64,000 nucleotides of DNA from an uncultured Sphingomonas sp. GTDB lineage: Bacteria > Pseudomonadota > Alphaproteobacteria > Sphingomonadales > Sphingomonadaceae. Below are positions 54,644-61,967 of this stretch, in pieces; position 1 is the first letter of the stretch; each line of letters starts with the position of its first letter. The stretch covers positions 62,001 through 126,000 of the forward strand of contig NZ_CAJYTI010000026.1 in assembly GCF_913777625.1 (NCBI RefSeq), read 5' to 3'. A program made the translations under genes and the position numbers. Under the pieces are notes generated by a model. It had not been told where the DNA came from. It worked only from the letters and a program-made list of their open reading frames with translations, and did not search any database.

Positions 54644-55222
54644 TCATATTCTGACAGGGCCGGATGTGTGCGGTGGTGCCGCCTCGGGGCGAGGGCTCGG
54701 ATTTAGGCCGCAGAGTGCATCCAGCACGATTCCATATTCCGGCCATTCCAAGCGCAGCCGGGCGGCACCGACGCACGCCCTCAAGTGCATGTGAGCGTGG
54801 TAGATGCCATCGGTGAGCCAAGGGCGGCCGGCCTCCACCCATTTGCGATAGGCACGCCTAGCGGCAATGCCGTCCGTTCGAAGCTCGGCGCGACTACCCG
54901 CATGCCTCGTCCAATGATCAGGAGTGAAGCCAGGGTGGCCGGCCGCCGCTGCTAGCCGGTTCATGTATCGGAAGGTGCTATCATGCGCGCCGCGCTCTGT
55001 GGTGAACCCAAGAACCGCAAACCATTCGGCCATAGCGGCTGAAAACGGACCGAACGCGCCGCAGCATTCCTCAAGGTGTTTCAGCGACTCTGGGACAGAG
55101 TACATCGTGCCCGTTAGGCTAGAGTGCTGCGGCATCGCCGCCAGCTTCTCGGCAAGCTCGCGGAGACCATTGGCTTTGGCGTGCTGTCGCCAGTGAGCTA
55201 TGCCCCTCGGGTTGATGGTCAA
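54644..55222 (-). CDS. Unrecognised element protein (192 aa)
   Basis: Starts at TTG (55222) overlapping the previous stop as TTGA, with GGGG 7 nt upstream; an ATG-started frame at 55399 would lie inside the upstream gene. Helical, with several Trp/His (GIAHWRQHAKANGLRELAEKL, RYMNRLAAAAGHPGFTPDHWTRHAG, YGIVLDALCGLNPSPRP). No family recognised. Confidence 0.55.
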   Translation of the reverse strand: MTINPRGIAHWRQHAKANGLRELAEKLAAMPQHSSLTGTMYSVPESLKHLEECCGAFGPFSAAMAEWFAVLGFTTERGAHDSTFRYMNRLAAAAGHPGFTPDHWTRHAGSRAELRTDGIAARRAYRKWVEAGRPWLTDGIYHAHMHLRACVGAARLRLEWPEYGIVLDALCGLNPSPRPEAAPPHTSGPVRI

Positions 55223-55716
55223 AGGTAGCCCCGGCGCAGGGCAACGAAGTAGCGGTCGAGGGCTTCTTCCGGGTTGCCGGGGGCCAGCTCCGCAATACAC
55301 TGCGGGAGCTTCTCGGGCTCGCTTCGGATGATGTGGACAAGGATGTCCTGTGGCAGCGAGCTGAGGCGGGTCACATTGCAGGGCATCCATACGCTGCAAT
55401 GCTGGTTCGAGTCATACGCGAGCCCTTCCCAATCGACGCTGTAAGAAGCTTGGAGTGGTCCGCGCTCTGCGTTGGCGGTCGTGATGCGCAGGTTACGGAT
55501 ACGTGCCGCAACCGCTGCCCGCTCAGCAGCATACTCGCGCCCCTGAGCTTCCTGCATCTTGGAAAGCAGCGCGTCGCCTTCTTGCTTCAGCCGCCGCACT
55601 TCGGATGAGGCGGCCTTAAGCCGGTCGTAGAGTGCTGCGTCTTCAGTAGCCTTCTTCAGGGCAACAGCATTGGTGGCAAGCGCTGCGCGCAGCTCGGCCG
55701 AGGTTTGATCAGTCAT
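55219..55716 (-). CDS. Coiled-coil element protein (165 aa)
   Basis: Residues 1-75 form one long charged helix (KKATEDAALYDRLKAASSEVRRLKQEGDALLSKMQEAQGREYAAERAAVAARIRNL), then a compact domain (SYSVDWEGLAYDSNQHCSVWMPCNV ... VHIIRSEPEKLPQCIAELAPGNPEEALDRYFVALRRGYL). Not recognised. Start at ATG 55716. Confidence 0.6.
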   Translation of the reverse strand: MTDQTSAELRAALATNAVALKKATEDAALYDRLKAASSEVRRLKQEGDALLSKMQEAQGREYAAERAAVAARIRNLRITTANAERGPLQASYSVDWEGLAYDSNQHCSVWMPCNVTRLSSLPQDILVHIIRSEPEKLPQCIAELAPGNPEEALDRYFVALRRGYL

Positions 55717-55738
55717 GTAAAATCCAGTGAGTTGAGGG

Positions 55739-56077
55739 TTACGCGCCAGAACGCAGCATCGCTGCGGCGACGGTTTCAGCGGAAGCGTTCGGCTTTCGCG
55801 GGGCTAGGGCTGTTGAGAAAGGTGTCGGGTGATCGGCGCGGAAGGCGGCTCGAACACCGTTGGTCGGTGTGGGGCCTGGGGTGCGGCGTTGCGCATATGC
55901 TGGGGCCGGGATGCCGAGATAAGCGCATGCTGCACGTAGGCCGGTCATGATCCGGCGATCTGCATTCGTGAAGTATTGTTCGGCTTCGGGGCCGTGAAGA
56001 ACGTCGGTGGTGACAAGCTGGGGTTCCAAGAGATCCTCTTGTTTTGAGCGGGAGTGCCCGGCGCGGTGGTCGGACAC
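55739..56077 (-). CDS. Small element protein (112 aa)
   Basis: Contains ADRRIMTGLRAACAYLGIPAPAY, which looks like a short DNA-binding helix pair of the type seen in phage regulators, then Pro/Ala-rich sequence. An overlapping frame (55776-56084) is also open, so the exact frame is not certain. Support comes from position in a closely packed minus-strand run. Confidence 0.45.
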   Translation of the reverse strand: MSDHRAGHSRSKQEDLLEPQLVTTDVLHGPEAEQYFTNADRRIMTGLRAACAYLGIPAPAYAQRRTPGPTPTNGVRAAFRADHPTPFSTALAPRKPNASAETVAAAMLRSGA

Positions 56078-56103
56078 GTCCCAAGTTTTTACATAGATGG
56101 TGT

Positions 56104-56601
56104 TTAGGTGATCGCGCCGGAGGCGATCAGCTCGGCAACGGTGCGGTGATTCAGGAAGGGATAGCGGCCTTGCACCGGGCGTGGCCTTGGCTCAGCGGGG
56201 AAACAGCCGCTCTGCCGCCAGATGACATCAACGAGGCGGCCGGCCCGATCCGGTAGGCGTTCCTCAGCAAGCCGGTTGATCCGGTTGTGGATCGCTGAGA
56301 GCGTAAGCCCCAGTTCTTTGGCGATGACCCGGCGAGCCGTGCCTTCAGACACCATCTGCCAGAGGGCATGATCCTTTGCCTCATCCCACACCGGCGTTCG
56401 AGGCAACTTCGGTTGCCGGCCGCTGGCGCCTTCATCGGCCATGTAGGCGATGATCTTTGACCGGAGCTTTGCTCCCGGTGTGCGGCCATTGCGCATGTCA
56501 GAAACTAAGCGGGTGTCGCCTGATACCTCCATGCCGAAGCGGGTTACCGCCATGCTATAGGTCACAAGGTATTCTTCTACGTCTCGCAACAGACTGTTCA
56601 T
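56104..56601 (-). CDS. HTH regulator-like protein (165 aa)
   Basis: Start ATG 56601 with GGAGGG 6 nt upstream. N-terminal MNSLLRDVEEYLVTYSMAVTRFGMEVSGDTRLVSDMRNGRTPGAKLRSKIIAYM has the shape of phage lambda-repressor-like or YdaS-like sequences (VTRFGMEVSGDTRLVSDMRNGR is the recognition helix region). A second HTH follows (MVSEGTARRVIAKELGLTLSAIHNRINRLAEERL). Downstream of the operator-rich region, so it may be the element's regulator. Confidence 0.65.
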   Translation of the reverse strand: MNSLLRDVEEYLVTYSMAVTRFGMEVSGDTRLVSDMRNGRTPGAKLRSKIIAYMADEGASGRQPKLPRTPVWDEAKDHALWQMVSEGTARRVIAKELGLTLSAIHNRINRLAEERLPDRAGRLVDVIWRQSGCFPAEPRPRPVQGRYPFLNHRTVAELIASGAIT

Positions 56602-56613
56602 TCGTCCCTCCAA

Positions 56614-57105
56614 AAGAGGGATTCCGATTAATGCTGCCAGAATCGCGTTGTAAATAGAACTTGATGCAAGCTAGAAGAATTAGCTACTCAGTTGCCAAGC
56701 AGACACGTTTTATATCTAGAGCTTAAGCTAGCAATTAAGCTTAGAGATACAGCTAGGTGTAGGCTTGTTATTAAATAGGCTTATCAGTATCTCTATAATG
56801 AACCCAGAGGGTCTAAGCTAGAGATGCTGTCCGGCTCCCCACGGTTTCATCAGCTTCGCTGGGCTAGGCCGGCAAATAGATAACCGTGGGTGCCGGAGCT
56901 GAAGGGTATGAACCCGTCGGGCTGAAGCCGTCGATAGCTGCCGGTGACGTTAACCGCTAAGCGGCCTCCCCACACGTCATAATGAAGCCGGCTCCACAGG
57001 TGATGTGTGCGGTTTCTTCATTCATCATACGGTATCGATTCAAGCGCTTGAAAATAAACGAAAAATAGAAAAATTTTACGGGTTATGAGCCGGTCGGGAT
57101 GACTG
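56614..57105. promoter_or_regulatory. AT-rich operator and structured non-coding region of the element
   Basis: About 490 bp without a convincing gene. TAGAGATAC-like repeats occur at 56711-56728 (inverted), 56735-56750, 56785-56798 (inverted) and 56814-56829, with TTAAGCTTAGAGATAC the best copy. Beyond it lies a hairpin with arms CCGGCTCCCCACGGTT (56830s) and AACCGTGGGTGCCGG (56890s), and a CACACGTCAT/ATGTGTG pair near 56975-57010. Likely promoter/operator DNA, perhaps with a small RNA; function inferred. Confidence 0.5.
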
Positions 57106-57636
57106 TCACCACGGCGGAACATACTCCGGAACAGGGCCCATGGATCTCGTCCAGTCAGCCTGGAACTGTGTCTCGGCTTCCTGAAGGGCCTCCTGCTCGG
57201 CGCGTGCGACCGCCCCCTCCCGTGGAGTCCCCTTCGCGTCGCGCCATGCGGGAAACCATCTAAGCGCAACCCACGACAGGTGCCGGCTAAGTTGGTTGTT
57301 ATACATCTGCCAGAGCTGGTGTTGATGGAGTTGCAGCTCCTTGTCTAAACGGCTGCACTCGTAGCGGGAGCGCTCCCGCTTGGCCGCGCCCGCGTATTCT
57401 TTCGAGAGCCGCTTCACCGTCGCGGGACTCACGCTCCAGCGGGTTGCGGTGGCCGCGATCGTTGCCTTGTGCGCCTGCCGCCATGCGACAAGCTTGATCG
57501 GGTCCACTTTGTGGGGCCGGCCCCCGGCTTGAGGAGTGATCGGGGGCGTCTCCATGCCCTCAGCAGGTTCGGCGGCTGCTATGCGCGCGAACAGGGCTTC
57601 CTCTTCTGCGATGTCGTCGTCGTATGCTTCACTCAA
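57106..57636 (-). CDS. HTH-containing element protein (176 aa)
   Basis: Start at TTG 57636 with AGGAG 8 nt upstream (a longer frame to 57678 lacks a site). SEAYDDDIAEEEALFARIAAAEP is an acidic opening; an HTH of homeodomain type follows: DPIKLVAWRQAHKATIAATATRWSVSPATVKRLSKEYA. The C-terminal part is Arg/Gln/Trp-rich (QLHQHQLWQMYNNQLSRHLSWVALRWFPAWRD). Small terminase subunits have a similar HTH plus coil layout, but I see no large subunit. Confidence 0.55.
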   Translation of the reverse strand: MSEAYDDDIAEEEALFARIAAAEPAEGMETPPITPQAGGRPHKVDPIKLVAWRQAHKATIAATATRWSVSPATVKRLSKEYAGAAKRERSRYECSRLDKELQLHQHQLWQMYNNQLSRHLSWVALRWFPAWRDAKGTPREGAVARAEQEALQEAETQFQADWTRSMGPVPEYVPPW

Positions 57637-57798
57637 TCGTTGTTCTCCTAATAGTCGGTTGTGATGTGCGCTTGGCACGCGGGGTCCGTACGGGGCGCTG
57701 CGAGCGCGTCCCGTAGGGTTCGTGGAAAAGTGGTGTGGCTGGTGCCGAAAATGCGGCGCGGGGCTCTGGCGGCGCTCTCCGTGCCAATTTGGCGGATG

Positions 57799-58077
57799 TC
57801 AGGTTGAGCTTCTGGCGGGGCCTCGGATCAATCGACCAAGCTGGGCGGGATCGGGCCGGCGAAGCTCCGCGAAGTCCGGTTCGTCCGGGGCTTCATGGGT
57901 TTCGAGTTTGGCAGTTCGGGCTTCATAAGCCTCTACCGCTTCTGGCCGTATGCGGATCAGCTTCTCACCCAAACGGAATGCTTCCAACTCACCGGCTTTG
58001 ATCAGGCTGTAGACGAAGGTGTCGCTCACGCCCCAATGGGCGGCGAGGCTCGCAACGGTCATGGCTTTTTGGGTCAT
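57799..58077 (-). CDS. Excisionase-type HTH protein (92 aa)
   Basis: MTQKAMTVASLAAHWGVSDTFVYSLIKAGELEAFRLGEKLIRIRPEAVEAYEART is a complete winged MerR/HTH_17 fold as in phage excisionases. The GTG three codons upstream could also be the start (58086). With the integrase it may control excision. The tail is acidic and disordered. Confidence 0.75.
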   Translation of the reverse strand: MTQKAMTVASLAAHWGVSDTFVYSLIKAGELEAFRLGEKLIRIRPEAVEAYEARTAKLETHEAPDEPDFAELRRPDPAQLGRLIRGPARSST

Positions 58078-58143
58078 GAGGTGCACGGCTAACGCGGCGC
58101 CCTCAGCCTTGGAAAGAATAGAACAGGGGCAGGCGCGCCCGGA

Positions 58144-58821
58144 TCAGGCCGCGCTAGCTTCGCCCTCATTGATCCTGCGGAGCGCGCGGTCCAAGCTGGC
58201 CAAGTGCCATTTGCCGCCACCGGGCGACGGCACGGCGTTAGCGTTCAGCTCTGCGACTATAGCACGCATGGACAACCCACGGCCCTTCAGCTCGTTGAGC
58301 ATTGGAGCGAGCGGGGCGATCCGGTCTGCGGCTTCGGCCTTGCGCTTCGTAGCCAGAGCCCTGCCGTTCTTACCTAGCTCTTTGCCGTTGGCTTTAGCTG
58401 CCGCCAGGGCGTCTTTGGTGCGCTGAGAAATCAGTCCGGCTTCCAGCTCTGCTACAGCAGCCATCTGCGTCAACAGGAAGCGCCCCATTGGCCCCTGCAC
58501 TTTGGGCATGTCAGCGAACGCCACGTCTACCTTGCTGTCCAGTAGCGTGAGTAGGAACAGGGTATTGCGGCTTAGCCGGTCGAGCTTGGCGACGAGCAGT
58601 GTAGCCTTTAGCCGCTTCGCGTCGGCCAGAGCGGCGACGAGCTGTGGACGTTTAGACAGGGCATTGCTGCCCTTGCCGGTCTCGGTTTCAACATACTCAT
58701 TGATGATCGTCAAACCGTTCGAGCTGGCGAAGCGCGCGGCTGCCTCCCGTTGTGCCTCCAATCCGAGACCGCTTTTGCCCTGCTTGTCCGTGCTGACCCG
58801 AAGGTAGGTGATGGCCTGCAT
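58144..58821 (-). CDS. Serine recombinase (resolvase/invertase family), 225 aa
   Basis: Resolvase N-terminal domain: AITYLRVSTDKQGKSGLGLEAQREA (catalytic Ser in RVSTDKQ), GSNALSKRPQLVAALADAKRLKATLLVAKLDRLSRN (catalytic Arg region), QGPMGRFLLTQMAAVAELEAGLISQRTKDALAAAK. The C-terminal portion has a Hin-type HTH (GLSMRAIVAELNANAVPSPGGGKWHLASLDRALRRI). ATG at 58821 has GAGGCGG 5 nt upstream. Might invert or resolve DNA in the element; no inverted recombination sites were noticed. Confidence 0.9.
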   Translation of the reverse strand: MQAITYLRVSTDKQGKSGLGLEAQREAAARFASSNGLTIINEYVETETGKGSNALSKRPQLVAALADAKRLKATLLVAKLDRLSRNTLFLLTLLDSKVDVAFADMPKVQGPMGRFLLTQMAAVAELEAGLISQRTKDALAAAKANGKELGKNGRALATKRKAEAADRIAPLAPMLNELKGRGLSMRAIVAELNANAVPSPGGGKWHLASLDRALRRINEGEASAA

Positions 58822-59088
58822 GTGCCGCCTCAATCGCTTGCGTGTTCACAGATAAACGTTCGTATGTGTGTGAACGTCCGGACTGTCAACGCGGATTTTG
58901 CGGGTTAGTCAAACGTACTGCGCTCTGAGGGTCGGCGGTATCAGGCTCGCGTTCGGCAGGCCTGAGGCGGGGCTACGGGGGAGTTTCTGCGCTCATGTGG
59001 TCGGAGTTGCCTCTTCTCACGGCTAATGCAAAATCAGGTCGGAGTTCGACAACGATCTTAAACAGCGACCATTTGGGGGAGGGGTTGA

Positions 59089-59697
59089 ATGCATCCTGCG
59101 GCCGTAGTTCATGCTCAGCGAAAGCTTGAGAACGCGGAAAGGGCTCTACATAATTTGCGGAATGCCGAAGATTTCTCCGAAATTGAGCGGGAATGGTCTG
59201 CGTTCTTGATGGCGCTTGGCACGATCTACACGAAGTTGGAGCAGGGATCGAAGCTAAATAACGTGAGTCGTGGTTGGTTTGATCAAGTCAAGCGCGAGAG
59301 GCGTGAAGATAAATTACTGCAGTATTTGCACCAGGCGCGAAACGCAGAGGAGCATGGGATTGAGGACATCACCTCCCGAAATGCGCGAATCTTGAGGCAG
59401 CCGCTGAAACTTCCAAATGGGAAAACGGCAGAGCTTAGAATAAGCTTACCGGCTGGGCCAGAAGATTTACAATTGTCCGAGGATGGCAATGAAACGAAGC
59501 TATTCGATGGGCTGCAGCGGATTAGCTCAACCGTCGCCTTGGTACCAGTTAAGAACCATGGAACGATTTTCTCTGTTCCGGACGAACATCTTGGTAAGCC
59601 ATTCGCTCCGGTGGATCCTCTGGCCGTCGCAGAGGCCGGATATGACTATGCCGCATTACTCGTCTCAACCGCGAAGGCGTTCTCCGAACTCAACTGA
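59089..59697 (+). CDS. Uncharacterised protein with HEPN-like motif (202 aa)
   Basis: Start ATG 59089 has GGGGGAGGGG just upstream. The first 95 residues are helical (HAQRKLENAERALHNLRNAEDFSEIEREWSAFLMALGTIYTKLEQ) and end in R84-N85-x3-H89 (RNAEEH), the canonical RN-x3-H active-site motif of HEPN ribonucleases. A beta-rich C-terminal part follows. Lower GC than the flanks. Next to the OLD nuclease gene in the same direction with a gap of about 340 bp. Function not known; a HEPN RNase toxin/defence role is a hypothesis. Confidence 0.6.
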   Translation: MHPAAVVHAQRKLENAERALHNLRNAEDFSEIEREWSAFLMALGTIYTKLEQGSKLNNVSRGWFDQVKRERREDKLLQYLHQARNAEEHGIEDITSRNARILRQPLKLPNGKTAELRISLPAGPEDLQLSEDGNETKLFDGLQRISSTVALVPVKNHGTIFSVPDEHLGKPFAPVDPLAVAEAGYDYAALLVSTAKAFSELN

Positions 59698-60041
59698 GAT
59701 CGGAATCAACGCGATAATGCAGTAATCATTGATGGTGGCTACGGCTCGCTCCGCCCAACTGCAACGCCCCTCACGTTGCGGTTCACCCCGCTAATCAGGG
59801 TGCCCAACAAACTCGCTGACCGCTAACCCGGATCAGGGAAGGCAGCTTTAGAGCCTCAATGCTCACGGCCCGCGCCGGAATACCGGAATGATACCGAGGG
59901 TCAGACTCGGTCCGGACGCCGTCGGTAGCAACTTTGGCCCTGAGGGTCCAGCCCTTCAGTGATTTCGGTCGGGAGAAGGGGGCATTGCGGTTTCTTTATG
60001 AGTCGATAGCATCGTTGACGCATCAAACGGTGGGGGGCGCA
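59698..60041. other. Gap between HEPN-like gene and OLD nuclease gene
   Basis: 344 bp. Small inverted repeats (for example ACCGAG-ggtcaga-CTCGGT near 59895) and a plus-strand open frame from 59934 upstream of the OLD start; no convincing separate gene. Confidence 0.45.
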
Positions 60042-61811
60042 TTGCCAGTCTATTTGGAAGCCTTAGCTCTTAAAAACTACCGCGGCATCGGCCGCGACTG
60101 GGTAGAAATGCCTCGTTTCAAGGAGCTAAACTTTTTCGTAGGGGCGAATAACGCAGGGAAGTCAACGGTACTCAACTTCATTTCTAACTATTTGCCAGTT
60201 CAAGAAACGGAAGGAGTTTCCCTTAAGAAGATCGATCGCTTAGATGTCAATTATGAAGCTCGCGGCGACAGCGTCGCGGTGCGCGTTGGTATAAGAAGAG
60301 AAAAATTTATTGAGGCGTTTCGCGCTCGCTACGAGCAGCGGCTTGGCCATAGAATGCACGTGTATTTGAGATATGTGGAAGCTATTCTAGAATTACTTTG
60401 CAAAGATAGCGGTGCGGTTTGGGTTGAAGCTAAAGTTCCTTATAGCGGGCGTTTTTCTCTTTTTAATGCTGATGATCCGACAGTATTCCAATCCATATTG
60501 CAGTCAAATGAATGGCAGAGTCTCTGGGGACAATTGACTGGACAGTCAGGTGGATCTCTCGTTGCGCATTGGATCCCTGACACGTTGAAGACCTTTGTCA
60601 AGCTTGTGAATGTCGATCTTCCGCCAATTCGCTTGATTCATGCCATCAGAATGATCGGGCCCTCGGGAGAGGAGATGGTGGGCTACAGCGGAACGGGGCT
60701 CATCGATAAATTAATGGCGGTACAAAGTCCTGATGTTCATCACCTTGAGGATCGCATCAAATTCGACAAAATAAATGCGTTTTTACAGTCAGTTACTGAC
60801 GAGCCTGATGCTGCTATAGAAATACCTTACACTAGAGCACACGTGCTGGTGAGAATAAGAGGTAAGGTTCTTCCTCTCGCCAATCTTGGCACCGGTGTGC
60901 ATGAAGTTGTTATGCTTGCCGCATTCTGTACATTAAGCTCACAAGAGATTATCTGCATCGAGGAGCCCGAGCTTCATTTGCATCCGCTCTTGCAGAGGAA
61001 GCTGATGAACTATCTTAGAGAGAAAACCAATAATCAGTACTTCATCGCCACCCATTCTGCCGCGTTTATAGACACGCCTGGGGCAGCCCTTTTCCATGTT
61101 AGTAACGGAGAGAGTGGGACTAAGATCGAGGAAGCGGTCCTTCAGAAGCAACTTCACGCTATATGCGTTGATCTTGGTCATCGAGCATCTGACATCGTTC
61201 AAGCGAATTCAGTTATCTGGGTAGAAGGTCCGTCTGATCGAATTTATCTAAATCATTGGATAGCTGCGGTCGATCCAAATTTGATAGAGGGGATTCACTA
61301 TTCCATCATGTTCTATGGTGGACGTCTGCTGAGTCACTTGAGCGCGAGTGATGATGAAGTTCTGGACTTCATAAAACTTAGGGCCCTAAATAGAAATCTC
61401 GCTATCGTCGTTGACAGTGATCGGCCGAGTGCTCGTCATAAAATAAATGATACCAAGCAAAGAGTTATCGGTGAGTTCCTAACGGATGGCGGGGTTGCTT
61501 GGCTGACGCATGGGCGAGAAGTGGAAAATTATATTAAACATGACTTGCTGCAGACGTGCGTTAATCGAGTAGTAGGTGCGGCTTACGGCCGTCCCATCGA
61601 CGGCGGGCCTTACGACCATGCGTTATACTTCGAGAGATCGCGCCCGAAAAAAACTAGAAAGAAGCCAGCGCCAGAAACCCTCGTCGAAACCAACGTCGAC
61701 AAGGTCAAGGTAAGCCGAGAGGTAGCGAAGGAGCCAGCCGACCTGTCGGTGTTGGATCTCCGGGACAGGCTGGCTGAGCTCGTGGCTATGATCAGAGCTG
61801 CCAATAGGTGA
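60042..61811 (+). CDS. OLD-family ATP-dependent nuclease (AAA ATPase + TOPRIM), 589 aa
   Basis: ABC-type ATPase head: Walker A GANNAGKST, signature-like LANLGTGVHEVVML, Walker B CIEEPELHLHP and H-loop ATHSAAF. The C-terminal TOPRIM domain has the conserved Glu in VIWVEGPSDRIYL and the Asp-x-Asp in LAIVVDSDRPS. OLD nucleases are phage-defence enzymes, alone or with partners (Gabija GajA is one class). No UvrD/GajB helicase is present, so class 1 or another arrangement. Start set at TTG 60042 (GGGGGG 4 nt upstream; LPVYLEALALKNYRGI is the expected OLD N-terminus). Confidence 0.88.
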   Translation: MPVYLEALALKNYRGIGRDWVEMPRFKELNFFVGANNAGKSTVLNFISNYLPVQETEGVSLKKIDRLDVNYEARGDSVAVRVGIRREKFIEAFRARYEQRLGHRMHVYLRYVEAILELLCKDSGAVWVEAKVPYSGRFSLFNADDPTVFQSILQSNEWQSLWGQLTGQSGGSLVAHWIPDTLKTFVKLVNVDLPPIRLIHAIRMIGPSGEEMVGYSGTGLIDKLMAVQSPDVHHLEDRIKFDKINAFLQSVTDEPDAAIEIPYTRAHVLVRIRGKVLPLANLGTGVHEVVMLAAFCTLSSQEIICIEEPELHLHPLLQRKLMNYLREKTNNQYFIATHSAAFIDTPGAALFHVSNGESGTKIEEAVLQKQLHAICVDLGHRASDIVQANSVIWVEGPSDRIYLNHWIAAVDPNLIEGIHYSIMFYGGRLLSHLSASDDEVLDFIKLRALNRNLAIVVDSDRPSARHKINDTKQRVIGEFLTDGGVAWLTHGREVENYIKHDLLQTCVNRVVGAAYGRPIDGGPYDHALYFERSRPKKTRKKPAPETLVETNVDKVKVSREVAKEPADLSVLDLRDRLAELVAMIRAANR

Positions 61812-61910
61812 GGGGAGTTGAATGGTCGAAAACCCGGTGTTACATCTGGCCAGTCCAGTGGTAAGAGGCGCTTTGAATTTCCCTTTGTTTTCCAATGGTT
61901 GAAGACGGGA

Positions 61911-61941
61911 GGTTCGATTCCCCTCAGCTCCACCAGCCGCC
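61911..61941. repeat. attR direct repeat
   Basis: Identical to 48320-48350. It carries only the T-arm and acceptor end of tRNA-Ala; upstream of it is element DNA, so it is not a second tRNA gene. The chromosome resumes at 61942. Confidence 0.93.
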
Positions 61942-61967
61942 CCTTTTTTTCCTGAAAAGCTGAAGCG

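Larger units (their letters stand above)
48320..61941. mobile_element. Integrative element in tRNA-Ala(CGC), 13.6 kb
   Basis: Bounded by 31-bp perfect direct repeats (48320-48350 and 61911-61941) that copy the T-arm and 3' end of tRNA-Ala plus 6-7 bp. Inside: tyrosine integrase next to attL, serine recombinase, HTH proteins, a block of phage-like genes on the minus strand, an operator-rich AT-rich region and defence-like genes near both ends. Base composition is visibly more mixed than in the flanks, with AT-rich genes at 50.1-51.0, 59.1-59.7 and 60.0-61.8 kb. No replication, relaxase, capsid or terminase gene is recognisable. Confidence 0.93.

Noticed and set aside
59089..61811. Gabija system
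   Set aside because: GajB (UvrD-like helicase) is missing; the neighbour of the OLD gene has no helicase motifs.
50122..61811. Restriction-modification or toxin-antitoxin labels for the cargo genes
   Set aside because: No methyltransferase motif, no recognisable antitoxin next to the HEPN-like genes; only motif-level evidence exists.
61911..61941. A second tRNA-Ala gene
   Set aside because: Only the T-arm and acceptor end are present; upstream sequence cannot complete the cloverleaf. It is attR.
48320..61941. Conjugative element (ICE) interpretation
   Set aside because: No relaxase, coupling protein or type IV secretion gene is visible in 13.6 kb.
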